From contig NZ_QJRG01000042.1 in the NCBI RefSeq assembly GCF_004025535.1, forward strand, positions 62,001 through 126,000: a stretch of 64,000 bases of DNA, written 5' to 3'. Shown in pieces: positions 42,044 through 50,725 of this stretch. Made by a program: the position numbers and the translations under genes. The number at the start of each line of letters is the position of its first letter. Position 1 is the stretch's first letter. This stretch comes from Pseudomonas alkylphenolica. GTDB taxonomy: Bacteria; Pseudomonadota; Gammaproteobacteria; Pseudomonadales; Pseudomonadaceae. The notes beneath the pieces were generated by a model that did no database searches, was not told the DNA's origin, and worked only from the letters and a program-made list of their open reading frames with translations.

Positions 42044-42890
42044 GCAGCGCCTCCTTGCCGGCGCGGGTTGCGCTCTGCGCCAGCCGGTCGAGGATCAGGG
42101 TAAGGATCACAATGGCAATGGCGCCGTTGATCGAGCGGGCGATGTCCAGGGTACGGATCGCCCCGTAGATCACCTCCCCCAGCCCGCCGGAGCCGACAAT
42201 GCCGGCAATCACCACCATGCCGAAGGCCATCATCAGGCTCTGGTTGACCCCGGTCATGATGCTCGGCAACGCGAACGGCACACGGATCTTGAAAAACAGC
42301 TGCGCCGTGCTCGTGCCGCTGGCCTCGCCCAGCTCGATAAACTGCCGGGGTGTGCGGCTGATGCCCAGGGCCGTCAGGCGCAGCACCGGGGGCACGGCGA
42401 CGATGAAGGTGGCAACCAGCGCAGTGGCCGTGCCATAGCCCAGCAGCGCGATGGCCGGCAGCAGGTAGATATACGGTGGCAACGTCTGGATCAGGTCCAG
42501 CAAGGGTTCAAAGGTGCGGTTCAGTGCCGGCGACAGCCCGGCCGCGACGCCGAGCGGAATGCCGACCGCCAGGGCCAGGGTGGTCGCGGTCAGCACCAGT
42601 GCCAGGGTGCTGATGGTCTCCTGCCACAGCCCCATGAAGGCACACAGCAGCAGTGCCAGGGTGGCACCGAGCGCAAAGCCGCGGCTGGCGGTAAGCCGCC
42701 AGGCCAGCAGCCCGATGAGCACCGCCAACCCGGGGTACGGCACCACCTTCAGCCCCCAGAACACCGCCTCGTACAGGCCCGTGAGCACGGCATTCAGGCC
42801 GTCGAAGAAACCGGCGCAATGTTCGGACACCCACTCCAGCGCGCCGTCGACCGTTTCATCGAAGTGCGTGGCAAAGGTCGGCTCGTTCAT
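42030..42890 (-). CDS. ProW/OpuAB-type ABC permease
   Basis: Second permease subunit, 286 residues, clearly paralogous to the downstream gene. TM helices lie at about 45-70, 75-110, 120-165 and later. The loop TALGISRTPRQFIELGEASGTSTAQLFFKIRVPFALPSIMTGVNQSLMMAFGMVVIAGIVGSGGLGEVI carries the EAA-like motif and the conserved Gly-rich end. The N-terminal hydrophilic segment (FDETVDGALEWVSEHCAGFFDGLNAVLTGLYEAVFWGL) resembles ProW's. It overlaps the ATPase stop as ATGA, with GGGGAGG upstream. Confidence 0.88.
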   Translation of the reverse strand: MNEPTFATHFDETVDGALEWVSEHCAGFFDGLNAVLTGLYEAVFWGLKVVPYPGLAVLIGLLAWRLTASRGFALGATLALLLCAFMGLWQETISTLALVLTATTLALAVGIPLGVAAGLSPALNRTFEPLLDLIQTLPPYIYLLPAIALLGYGTATALVATFIVAVPPVLRLTALGISRTPRQFIELGEASGTSTAQLFFKIRVPFALPSIMTGVNQSLMMAFGMVVIAGIVGSGGLGEVIYGAIRTLDIARSINGAIAIVILTLILDRLAQSATRAGKEALHESH

Positions 42891-44005
42891 AGCGATGCCT
42901 CCCCTATCGGTGCAGCGTGAACGGCCGGCACCTCCTGGGCCTGCCCCTGCACGCCACGCAACAGGTCGCTCTGGGTGACCACACCGACAATCGCGCCTTT
43001 CTGCACCACCGCCAGCGCATCGCTGCCAGAGCCGACCATCAGGTTGATCAGCTCATCCAGGTCGGCCTGGGCCTCAACCCGCGCCAGGCTTTCCGCCTCT
43101 GCCCCCGGCCGGGACGCGCGCCAGGCGTGTACCGCCGTCATGATCGAATGGGCACGCACCAGGTGCAGGCGCGAGATGCCGGCAACGAATTCGGCCACGT
43201 AGGCGTCCTTCGGGTTGAGCACGATGTCTTCGGCCGTGCCCTCCTGGATGATCACCCCGTCTTTCATGATCGCGATGCGGTCGCCGATGCGGATCGCCTC
43301 CTCCAGGTCGTGGGTGATGAACACCGCCGACTTGCCCAGGGACTTGGTCAACTGGCGGAACTCGTCCTGCAACTGGCGGCGAATCAACGGGTCGAGGGCG
43401 CTGAAGGGTTCGTCCATCAGGATCACCTCAGGGTCTGAGGTAATCGCCCGGGCCAAACCGACACGCTGCTGCATGCCGCCGGACAGCTCGTCCGGGTAGC
43501 GACCTGCCCACTCGGCCAGGCCGACCTTGGTTAGCGCCTGCTCGGCCACTTTGTGCCGTTCGGCCTTGCCCACGCCCTGCACTTCCAGCCCGAATGCGGC
43601 GTTCTCCAGCACCGTGCGATGGGGCAACAGGGCGACGCTCTGGAACACCATGCCGATATGCTTGGCACGCACTTCGCGCAGGGCCTTGGCTTCGAGGCTG
43701 GCCAGGTCCAGGCCCTTGACCCGCACGTGCCCGGAAGTGGGGGTGATCAGCCGGTTGAGCAGGCGGATAAGGGTGGACTTGCCACTTCCGGAAAGCCCCA
43801 TGATGCAAAAGATCTCGCCGCGCCGCAGTTCCATGCTGACGTCGGAGACACCGACCACACAGCCAAAGTCCTGCAGGATCTGGCTCTTGGACAGGCCACG
43901 TTCCAGGTAAGCACGCATCGCCTCCGGCGCCCTTTTGCCAAACACTTTCCAGACGGACTGGCAGCTCACCAAGACGTCGCCAGGCGTGTCATTTGTCGTT
44001 TTCAT
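42887..44005 (-). CDS. ProV/OpuAA-type ABC ATPase with CBS region
   Basis: Importer ATPase of 372 residues. The N-terminal extension VWKVFGKRAPEAMRAYLERGLSKSQILQDFG is typical of ProV/ChoV. Walker A GLSGSGKS is at 70-77, the Q-loop near 122, signature LSGGMQQR at 174-181, Walker B VILMDEP at 194-200, and the H-loop in FITHDLEEA. A C-terminal CBS-like region from about 280 (EAQADLDELINLMVGSGSDALAVVQKGAIVGVVTQSDLL) is the osmosensory or regulatory module of this subfamily. It is translationally coupled to the first permease. The ribosome site is weak, 75 bases after the binding-protein gene. Confidence 0.9.
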   Translation of the reverse strand: MKTTNDTPGDVLVSCQSVWKVFGKRAPEAMRAYLERGLSKSQILQDFGCVVGVSDVSMELRRGEIFCIMGLSGSGKSTLIRLLNRLITPTSGHVRVKGLDLASLEAKALREVRAKHIGMVFQSVALLPHRTVLENAAFGLEVQGVGKAERHKVAEQALTKVGLAEWAGRYPDELSGGMQQRVGLARAITSDPEVILMDEPFSALDPLIRRQLQDEFRQLTKSLGKSAVFITHDLEEAIRIGDRIAIMKDGVIIQEGTAEDIVLNPKDAYVAEFVAGISRLHLVRAHSIMTAVHAWRASRPGAEAESLARVEAQADLDELINLMVGSGSDALAVVQKGAIVGVVTQSDLLRGVQGQAQEVPAVHAAPIGEASL

Positions 44006-44080
44006 ATCGCACCCGTCGAACCAGAAGTTTCTGGTTGTTTGAATAATCCAAGTTCGGCAGCAGCAACTAACAAAGGCGTA

Positions 44081-44932
44081 TCAGTACTTCTTGATGTTTT
44101 CCCAACGCTTGAGCAGCTCGGCGTTCTTGTCGGTCCAGTCCTTCACCGCTTCGTCCATGCTCTTGCCATCCTTCACCGCGCCGTTGATCGAGGTGATGGC
44201 GGTCAGCGGCACGTAGACGCTGGCAATGGCTTCGCGGGCCTGGGGGTTCTCGGCGCTGAACCCCTTCCTGGCGATCCAGTAGTAGCCCTGCGGTGGCGCG
44301 AAAACGCCTTTGGGGTCCTTGAGGAATTTGATGTCGAACTTCTGCGCCATCCACGACGGCTCCCAGACGGTGACGGCGATCCAGTCCTTGCGGTCCACGG
44401 CGGACTTCAGCGCAGCGGTCATGGCCGCCGTGCTGCCTTCGAGCAGGTCAAGCGTGAGGCCATACTGCTTCACCGCCTCGGCCGCCTCGCTCATCAGGCC
44501 CGAGCCGGGCTCGATGCCGATGATCTTGCCGTTGAACTTGTCGGCGTTCTCATTGAGCTGTTCGAGGGAGTCGATGGGTACGTAGCTGGGCACGGCGATG
44601 GCCTGGTACAGGCCATGGGAAACAGGTGAGATCTTCTCCAGCTTGTTCTTGTTCTTGTTCCAGTAGTCCTGGGCCACGTAGTCGATCTGCGAGGCGAGAA
44701 TCTGGATGTCGCCCTTGCCCAGGGCGGCGTAGGCGATGCCCCATTCGGAGAAGGAGGTTACCTTCACGGTGTAGCCGGAATCTTCGAGTACCTTTTTGGT
44801 GATGCCGCTGATCGGCGTGAGGTCTTCCCAGGACAGCGTGCCCATGTTGATGACCTTCTCTTCGGCCTGCGCCTGAAAGATCGTCATCGCGACCACCGCC
44901 AACGCACACAACGCCTTACGCATGATGCTCAT
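44081..44932 (-). CDS. OpuAC-type glycine-betaine/quaternary-amine binding protein
   Basis: Periplasmic binding protein of 283 residues. The start at 44932 has AGGA 6 nt upstream and gives a signal peptide cleaved after about Ala22 (FQAQA). The mature part VINMGTLSWEDLTPISGITKKVLEDSGYTVKVTSFSEWGIAYAALGKGDIQILASQ is the OpuAC start. IGIEPGSGLMSEAAEAVKQYGL and WIAVTVWEPSWMAQKFDIKFLKDP include tryptophans of the sort that form the aromatic cage for quaternary ammonium ligands. It is the first gene of the four-gene importer operon and faces away from the FAD-oxidoreductase operon. The ligand could be choline, betaine, carnitine or another cationic compound. Confidence 0.9.
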   Translation of the reverse strand: MSIMRKALCALAVVAMTIFQAQAEEKVINMGTLSWEDLTPISGITKKVLEDSGYTVKVTSFSEWGIAYAALGKGDIQILASQIDYVAQDYWNKNKNKLEKISPVSHGLYQAIAVPSYVPIDSLEQLNENADKFNGKIIGIEPGSGLMSEAAEAVKQYGLTLDLLEGSTAAMTAALKSAVDRKDWIAVTVWEPSWMAQKFDIKFLKDPKGVFAPPQGYYWIARKGFSAENPQAREAIASVYVPLTAITSINGAVKDGKSMDEAVKDWTDKNAELLKRWENIKKY

Positions 44933-45402
44933 ATCCCTTCCTCGCTCGCAGATCGAGAGCAAGCCCGCTTTACAGGAGACGGGCTTCGTTATTGTTATTG
45001 AGTAAATCCCTTCCCCGACACAAAGCACCGGAATCCCTGGCCACACCCCTGTTGGCAGTGTGGTTTCTCAAGAGGCTGGCATGAGATCCGGTCACCGTCA
45101 ACGCAATTGTCTTCTAACTGTATACTTATAAAAATCAATGTGAATTAATTTTATCTAATTGATTTATAACGATTTATTTAGATGGCTAGCAGCTTTCAGT
45201 CCACAAAAACGTCGTCTTTTGACATGCCGAAGTCGCTTATTGACATCGTTGAAAACAGCACGATGCCGCTCGTCGAAATGCCGATAGACATATTGTATAT
45301 CGAGCAATATATTCAGTAGACGAATTGTAGACATAGCCTTGGAGCGGAGCATATCCACCGGGCCGTGCCCTTCAAACCGGTACTGAAGTCGAGCCGTTAA
45401 CA
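44933..45402. other. A+T-rich divergent intergenic region
   Basis: A region of 470 bases between the ABC importer operon (minus) and the FAD-oxidoreductase operon (plus). It becomes strongly A+T-rich from about 45110 to 45330 and carries the repeated GTAGAC/GTATAC boxes listed separately. A minus-strand open frame of 81 codons (45164-45409) is not convincing as a gene. Confidence 0.5.
45118..45332. promoter_or_regulatory. Cluster of candidate GntR operators
   Basis: CTGTATACTT (45118-45127), AGTAGAC (45315-45321) and TTGTAGAC (45325-45332), with a weaker TTGTATAT (45293-45300), lie between the divergent importer and catabolic operons. They match the boxes upstream of the GntR gene at 40056-40065 and 40087-40094. 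One end is near each operon, which would allow joint control. Confidence 0.45.
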
Positions 45403-46722
45403 ATGACAAAAATCACGTCTTTACCTGCCGATGACCGCACCTGCGGTTGGTATCACCTCAGCCCGCCGCGCACGCCCACACCGCGGCACAGCGGCCACAG
45501 CGAGGTTCGCTGGTGCATCGTCGGTGCCGGCTTCACCGGCCTTGCCGCTGCCCGCCAGCTGGCACTGCATTTCCCCGATGAGCAGATCCTGCTGGTGGAG
45601 GCCCAGGAGGTGGGCTTCGGCACCTCCGGGCGCAACGCCGGCTTTGCCATCGACCTGCCCCACGACATTGGTGCCGAGGACTACATCGGTGATATCGAGA
45701 TTGCCAAGAAGTCGATGCAGCTCAATCTCACCGGGCAATCGTCGCTCAAGGAACTGGTCAGCCAGTTCGACATCGACTGCCAGTTCAAGCACTGCGGCAA
45801 GTACCAGGCGGCCATCGAACCACGCGGCATCGCCGTACTCGACGCCTACCGCCGTGGCCTGGACAAGCTCGGCCAGCCTTGGGAAATGATCGAGGAGCAG
45901 GACCTGCCGGGGCATATCGGCACCGCCTTCTACCGCCAGGCGCTGTTCACCCCGGGCACTGCCCTGGTGCAGCCGGCCGCGCTGGTCAAGGGCCTGGCCG
46001 ACAGCCTGCCGGCGAACGTCCGGCTATGCGAGAACACGCCGATCCTCGACGTGGAGTACGGCGACAAGGTGCGCCTGACACACGCAAGCGGCAGCATCAC
46101 CGCCAATAAGCTGATCCTGGCCAACAACGCCTTCGGCATGAGCTTCGGCTTCCTCCAAGGCCGCATGCTGCCGATCTTCACCTACGCCAGCCTGACCCGG
46201 AAGCTGACCCGCGAGGAGCAGGCGCGCCTGGGCGGCAAACCCTACTGGGGCGTGATTCCGGCCGACCCGTTCGGCACCACGGTGCGGCGCACGCCGGACC
46301 AGCGCCTGTTGATCCGCAACAGCTTCAGCTTCAACCCCGACGGGCGCAGCAACGCCAAGTACCTGGAGCGCTTTGCGAGCCGCCACCGGGCCTCTTTCGC
46401 CCAGCGCTTCCCGATGCTGCCAGAAGTCACTTTCGACTACACCTGGGGCGGCTCGCTGGCCCTGTCGCGCAACCACACCAGCCAGTTCGGCCAGCTGGCG
46501 CGCAACGTCTACGGCGCACTGTGCTGCAACGGCCTGGGCGTAACCCGCGGCACCGCCACCGGCAAGCTGCTGGCCGACTGGCTGGCCGGCGAGCGCAACA
46601 CGCTGATTGATTTCCTGCTGGATTCCCCCGGCCCCAACAGCAACCCGCCACAGCCATTCCTCTCCATGGGGGTGAACCTGAACCTGGCGTGGGGGCAATA
46701 CCGGGCCGGCAAGGAAAGCTAA
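45403..46722 (+). CDS. FAD-dependent amine/amino-acid oxidoreductase (DAO family, PuuB-like)
   Basis: Flavoprotein of 439 residues. The dinucleotide-binding motif VRWCIVGAGFTGLAAARQL has GxGxxG at 41-46. An acidic strand end LLVEAQEVGFGTSGRNAGF follows, where SGRNAG is the DAO-family flavin-contact motif seen in PuuB/OrdL and sarcosine-type oxidases. Substrate-domain strands fill about 150-340, and the C-terminal YGALCCNGLGVTRGTATGKLLADWL closes the FAD site. It has no signal peptide. It leads an operon with an MFS transporter (30-base gap), a DapA-family lyase and an aldehyde dehydrogenase. A deaminating or demethylating oxidation is the likely first step. The substrate is not known. Confidence 0.88.
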   Translation: MTKITSLPADDRTCGWYHLSPPRTPTPRHSGHSEVRWCIVGAGFTGLAAARQLALHFPDEQILLVEAQEVGFGTSGRNAGFAIDLPHDIGAEDYIGDIEIAKKSMQLNLTGQSSLKELVSQFDIDCQFKHCGKYQAAIEPRGIAVLDAYRRGLDKLGQPWEMIEEQDLPGHIGTAFYRQALFTPGTALVQPAALVKGLADSLPANVRLCENTPILDVEYGDKVRLTHASGSITANKLILANNAFGMSFGFLQGRMLPIFTYASLTRKLTREEQARLGGKPYWGVIPADPFGTTVRRTPDQRLLIRNSFSFNPDGRSNAKYLERFASRHRASFAQRFPMLPEVTFDYTWGGSLALSRNHTSQFGQLARNVYGALCCNGLGVTRGTATGKLLADWLAGERNTLIDFLLDSPGPNSNPPQPFLSMGVNLNLAWGQYRAGKES

Positions 46723-46752
46723 AAACAAGATCCACGAAGAAGCGGAGTTACC

Positions 46753-48081
46753 ATGACAATAAATAATCGCTCCATCGAAGACGTACCGCTCAACAGCTTC
46801 CACAAACTTCTGACCGTGCGCTCGGCGGGCGGCTCGTTCGTCGACGGCTATGTGCTGAGCATCATCGGCGTATCGCTCATTTACATGACCAATGCCCTTG
46901 GCCTGAGCGGCTTCTGGCAAGGCATGATCGCCGCCTCGGCGCTGATCGGCATCTTCTTCGGCGGCTTCCTCGGCGGCTGGCTCACCGGGCGCCTGGGGCG
47001 CAAGCGGGTGTTTTTCATCGGCCCTGCCCTGTTCGTGTTGTCGTCGGTGGCGCAGTACTGGGTGGAATCGGCCGTGGCGCTGTTCCTGCTGCGCTTTCTG
47101 ATCGGTATCGCAGTGGGCATCGAATACCCGGTGGCGACGTCCCTGCTGGTGGAGTTCCTGCCGAAGAAATACCGCGGCCCGCGCCTGGCGATGCTGACGA
47201 TCATGTGGTTCGCGGGTGCCGCGTTCGCCTACGTGCTCGGCAATTTCATCCTTAACGTCGGTGGCGAAAATGGCTGGCGCCTGGTGCTGGCCAGCTCCGC
47301 GCTGATCGGTGTTGCCCTGTTCATCGTGCGCCTGGGCACGCCCGAGTCGCCACGCTGGTTGTTGAGCAAGGGCCGCAGCGCCGAAGCCGAGCAGATCATC
47401 AAGCAGGTGTACGGCGCAGACTTCTCGCTGGCCAACCTGCCTGAACAGCCCAAGGAGCAGAAGGTCTCGGTGTGGAACCTGCTGCATTCCGGCTACGGCA
47501 AGCGGATGCTGTTCGTGACCATGTTCTGGAGCTGCTCGGTGATCCCGGTGTTCGCCGTGTACGCCTTCGCACCGAAGGTACTGCAGGCGCTGAACCTCAA
47601 TGGCGAATGGGCTTCGTTCGGCTCGGTGGCGATCACCCTGTTGTTCGTCATCGGCTGTGTCATTGCCACCCGCCTGATCAACAGCATGGGCCGGCGCAGC
47701 ATGCTGATCTACAGCTTCCTGTTCTCCGGCCTGGCCCTGCTCGGCCTGGGCGCCTTCCACGACAGTGCACCGCTGCTGATCCTGGTGCTGTTCGGCGCCT
47801 ACGCGCTGTTCATTGGCGGCGCCCAGGTGCTGCAACTGGTCTACCCGAACGAACTGTTCCCCACCGAAATCCGCGCCCAGGCCGTCGGCGTCGGCACGTC
47901 GCTGTCGCGCATCGGTGCGGCCGTGGGCACCTGGCTGGTGCCGATGTCGCTGGAGTCGCTGGGCATTGCCAACACCATGCTGGCTGCCGCCGTCGTCACC
48001 TTCGTAGGCCTGGCCTTCGCCTGGGCACTGGCCCCGGAAACCCGTTCGCTGAACCTGCAGCAAGCCGCTTCGCTGGGCTGA
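46753..48081 (+). CDS. MFS transporter, sugar-porter-like
   Basis: Twelve-TM permease of 442 residues. A GCGGAG site precedes the ATG. TM1 carries SAGGSFVDGYVLSIIGVSLIYM, then GGWLTGRLGRKRVFFIGPALF and RFLIGIAVGIEYPVATSLLVEFLPKKYRGP between TM4 and TM5. The cytosolic PESPRWLLSKGRSAEAEQII and the late ELFPTEIRAQAVGVGTSLSRIGA are sugar-porter-type motifs. In this operon it may import the same substrate as the ABC system, take up a related one, or export a product. Confidence 0.88.
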   Translation: MTINNRSIEDVPLNSFHKLLTVRSAGGSFVDGYVLSIIGVSLIYMTNALGLSGFWQGMIAASALIGIFFGGFLGGWLTGRLGRKRVFFIGPALFVLSSVAQYWVESAVALFLLRFLIGIAVGIEYPVATSLLVEFLPKKYRGPRLAMLTIMWFAGAAFAYVLGNFILNVGGENGWRLVLASSALIGVALFIVRLGTPESPRWLLSKGRSAEAEQIIKQVYGADFSLANLPEQPKEQKVSVWNLLHSGYGKRMLFVTMFWSCSVIPVFAVYAFAPKVLQALNLNGEWASFGSVAITLLFVIGCVIATRLINSMGRRSMLIYSFLFSGLALLGLGAFHDSAPLLILVLFGAYALFIGGAQVLQLVYPNELFPTEIRAQAVGVGTSLSRIGAAVGTWLVPMSLESLGIANTMLAAAVVTFVGLAFAWALAPETRSLNLQQAASLG

Positions 48082-48130
48082 AGCTGAATCTGAACCAACC
48101 CCAATTGACCGTTGCACTGGAGAATCAACC

Positions 48131-49033
48131 GTGAAATTCGAAGGCATCTACACCCCGGCAATCACTCCCCTGGCCGCTGACGGCTCCATCGACAAGGCGG
48201 CCTTCGCCAACGTCCTGGACTTCCTCGTCGAGTCAAAGATCCATGGCGTCATCATTGGCGGCTCTACCGGCGAGTACTATGCCCACACCGCCCAGGAGCG
48301 CATCGAACTGGCCGCCCAGGCCAAGGACGTATTGAACGGCCGCTTGCCGCTGATCATCGGCACCGGTGGCATCCGCACCGAAGACGCGGTGGCGTTCGCC
48401 AGCCACGCCCGTGAAATCAAGGCCGATGCGCTGCTCGTGGGCACCCCGCCCTACGCGCTGCCGACCCAGCAAGAGATCGCGATCCACGTGAAGGCTGTGG
48501 ACCGGGCCGCCGACCTGCCGATCATGCTCTACAACTACCCGGGCCGCATGGGCGTAAGCATGGGCGAAGAATTCTTCGACGCGGTCGCCGACGTGAAGAA
48601 CATCGTTGCCATCAAGGAAAGCTCCGGTGACATGGCCCAGCTGCACCGCCTGGCTATCCAGCGGCCGAACATCGCCCTGTCCTGCGGCTGGGATGACCAG
48701 GCCCTGGAGTTCTTCGCCTGGGGCGCACAAAGCTGGGTATGTGCCGGCTCCAACTTCATCCCGCGCGAGCACGTGGCGCTTTATGAAGCCTGCGTGCTGG
48801 AGAAAGACTTCGCCAAGGGCCGCCGGATCATGGCAGCGATGATGCCACTGATGGATTTCCTCGAAGGCGGCAAGTTCGTCCAGTCAATCAAGTACGGCAG
48901 CGAGCTGCAGGGCCTGCGCACCGGCGGTGTACGCGCCCCGTTGCAAGGCCTGGATGGCGCAGAGAAAGAAGCACTGAAGGACGTGGTCGCCACCCTCAAG
49001 CGCACTATCGCGCAGATCACTGGAGAAGCCTGA
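48131..49033 (+). CDS. DapA-family aldolase/dehydratase (DHDPS-like)
   Basis: Class I Schiff-base TIM-barrel enzyme of 300 residues. GTG start at 48131 with GGAG 8 nt upstream. The carboxylate-binding GGSTGEYY is at 43-50, the catalytic Tyr134 in MLYNYPGRMG, and the Schiff-base Lys162 in IVAIKESSGD. The family includes dihydrodipicolinate synthase, N-acetylneuraminate lyase, keto-deoxy-sugar dehydratases and hydroxyproline-pathway deaminases. The catabolic setting and a STGEYY instead of TTGES motif argue against lysine synthesis. Its stop is one base before the aldehyde dehydrogenase start, so its product is probably the aldehyde that enzyme oxidises. Confidence 0.88.
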   Translation: MKFEGIYTPAITPLAADGSIDKAAFANVLDFLVESKIHGVIIGGSTGEYYAHTAQERIELAAQAKDVLNGRLPLIIGTGGIRTEDAVAFASHAREIKADALLVGTPPYALPTQQEIAIHVKAVDRAADLPIMLYNYPGRMGVSMGEEFFDAVADVKNIVAIKESSGDMAQLHRLAIQRPNIALSCGWDDQALEFFAWGAQSWVCAGSNFIPREHVALYEACVLEKDFAKGRRIMAAMMPLMDFLEGGKFVQSIKYGSELQGLRTGGVRAPLQGLDGAEKEALKDVVATLKRTIAQITGEA

Positions 49034-49034
49034 C

Positions 49035-50525
49035 ATGGCCGAATTGCTCAGCAAGGAACAGTACGCAGCGCTGGCCTCGAAGCTCGAGTTGCGCACCCGG
49101 GCATTCATCGACGGCGAGTTTCGCGATGCCATTTCGGGCCGTACCTTCGTCACCACCAACCCCGCCACTGGCGAGCAGCTGGCAGAAGTCGCCGCCTGCG
49201 ACGTGCAGGATGTCGACCTGGCCGTGGCCGCTGCCAAGCAAGCCTTTGAGGGCGGCCGCTGGGCCAGGTTGTCGCCGGGTGAGCGCAAGCACATCCTGCT
49301 GGACTTCGCCCGCCTGCTGGAAGAAAACGCCCATGAGCTGGCCGTGCTGGAAAGCCTGGACAGCGGCAAGCCGGTCAGCGAATGCCAGAACGTCGACGTG
49401 CCGGAGACCATCCACACCATTCGCTGGCACGCCGAATTGATCGACAAGATCTACGACAGTACCGCGCCGACCGGTGCGGCGGCGGTGACCATGGTAGTAC
49501 GCGAAGCCATCGGCGTGGTCGGCCTGGTACTGCCGTGGAACTTCCCGCTGCTGATGCTCGCCTGGAAAATCGCACCGTCGCTGGCCGCCGGCTGCTCGAT
49601 CGTGGTCAAGCCGGCCAAGGAAACCACCCTCAGCGCCTTGCGCGTGGTGGAGCTGGCGCACCAGGCCGGCATTCCGCCGGGGGTGTTCAATATCGTGCCC
49701 GGGGGCGGTCGCGAAGCCGGTGAAGCCATTGGCCGGCACATGGACATCGCCATGGTCAGCTTCACCGGCTCTACTGACACCGGGCGGCTGTTCCTCAAAT
49801 ACGCTGCCGAGTCCAACCTCAAGCGCGTGGTACTGGAACTGGGTGGCAAAAACCCGGCCGTGGTGATGAACGATTGCGAAGACCTGGACGAAGTCGCCCA
49901 GTTCGTCACCGCTGGCGCGTTCTGGAACATGGGCGAGAACTGCTCGGCGTCCTCGCGCCTGATCGTCCACAAGGACGTTAAGGACGAGCTGCTGGTACTG
50001 ATCGAAAAGCACCTGAAGGACTGGAAGCTGGGCGACCCACTCGACCCGCAGAACCGTCTGGGTGCCATGGTCAGCAAGGCGCATTTCGACAAGGTACGCG
50101 CCTACCTGGAGTATGCCACCGAGCAGAAGCTCAGCGTCGTCCAGGGTGGCGAGACCGAATTGGGCGTATTCGTGCAGCCGACCATCATCGACGGTGTGAC
50201 CCGCGACAGCCGCCTGTTCGTCGAGGAGATCTTCGGACCGGTACTGAGCGTGACCAGTTTCTCGACGATTGACGAGGCCATCGAACTGGCCAACGACACC
50301 ATTTACGGCCTGGCGGCGTCCGCTTATACCGGTAGCCTGCGCAACGCCCTGCGCTTGTCGCGGGAGATCCGCGCGGGAGTGGTGACGGTGAACTGCTTCG
50401 GCGAGGGCGATGCCTCGACGCCGTTCGGTGGCTATAAAGAGTCCGGGTTCGGTGGGCGCGACAAGTCCATCTGGGCCCATGACCAGTACACGGAGCTGAA
50501 GACCATCTGGATCAACGCTGCGTAG
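49035..50525 (+). CDS. NAD(P)-dependent aldehyde dehydrogenase (PuuC/AldA-like)
   Basis: Enzyme of 496 residues with the full family pattern. VVGLVLPWNFPLLMLAWKIAPSLAAGCSIVVKPAKETTLSA lies at 161-201. The cofactor loop FTGSTDTGR follows near 243. The general-base Glu268 is in VVLELGGKN and the catalytic Cys303 in GENCSASSRL. EEIFGPVLSV and PFGGYKESGFGGRDKS are near the C-terminus. The closest named groups are gamma-glutamyl-aminobutyraldehyde and betaine-type aldehyde dehydrogenases. It is the last gene of the operon and is followed by a strong hairpin. It likely oxidises the aldehyde made by the FAD oxidase and DapA-type steps. Confidence 0.92.
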   Translation: MAELLSKEQYAALASKLELRTRAFIDGEFRDAISGRTFVTTNPATGEQLAEVAACDVQDVDLAVAAAKQAFEGGRWARLSPGERKHILLDFARLLEENAHELAVLESLDSGKPVSECQNVDVPETIHTIRWHAELIDKIYDSTAPTGAAAVTMVVREAIGVVGLVLPWNFPLLMLAWKIAPSLAAGCSIVVKPAKETTLSALRVVELAHQAGIPPGVFNIVPGGGREAGEAIGRHMDIAMVSFTGSTDTGRLFLKYAAESNLKRVVLELGGKNPAVVMNDCEDLDEVAQFVTAGAFWNMGENCSASSRLIVHKDVKDELLVLIEKHLKDWKLGDPLDPQNRLGAMVSKAHFDKVRAYLEYATEQKLSVVQGGETELGVFVQPTIIDGVTRDSRLFVEEIFGPVLSVTSFSTIDEAIELANDTIYGLAASAYTGSLRNALRLSREIRAGVVTVNCFGEGDASTPFGGYKESGFGGRDKSIWAHDQYTELKTIWINAA

Positions 50526-50570
50526 GCTGCATGGACAGGTGCTGTTCTGACGGCGTTCGGCACCGAAACC

Positions 50571-50605
50571 GGCCCCCGCTCCACGCAAGCGGGGGCCAAC
50601 CTGTT
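50571..50605 (+). terminator. Terminator of the FAD-oxidase / ALDH operon
   Basis: GGCCCCCGCT (50571-50580) pairs perfectly with AGCGGGGGCC (50588-50597) around a 7-base loop, followed by AACCTGTTTT. It is a strong G+C stem 46 bases after the aldehyde dehydrogenase stop. Confidence 0.7.
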
Positions 50606-50725
50606 TTACGGCGAATAAGCAGCAAGGCTCGATGAGCACAACAACGCTGCGGCGCTTTCGGCGGCCGAATCCTCGGCAGCCACACCTATCCAAACACTGA
50701 TTTCTACGGATATCCGGAAACTGCC

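Noticed and set aside
45164..45409. Minus-strand open frame of 81 codons in the A+T-rich divergent promoter region
   Set aside because: It overlaps the start of the FAD oxidoreductase gene, has no clear ribosome site, an odd composition and no family resemblance. Promoter DNA is a simpler reading.
46024..48147. 707-codon minus-strand frame opposite the FAD oxidase and MFS genes
   Set aside because: It is antisense to two well-supported genes, spans their boundary and has a biased low-complexity composition. A shadow of high-G+C coding.
48131..49033. DapA-family gene as lysine-biosynthesis dapA
   Set aside because: It is embedded in a catabolic operon with FAD oxidase and aldehyde dehydrogenase, and its GGSTGEYY motif differs from the TTGES of true DHDPS.
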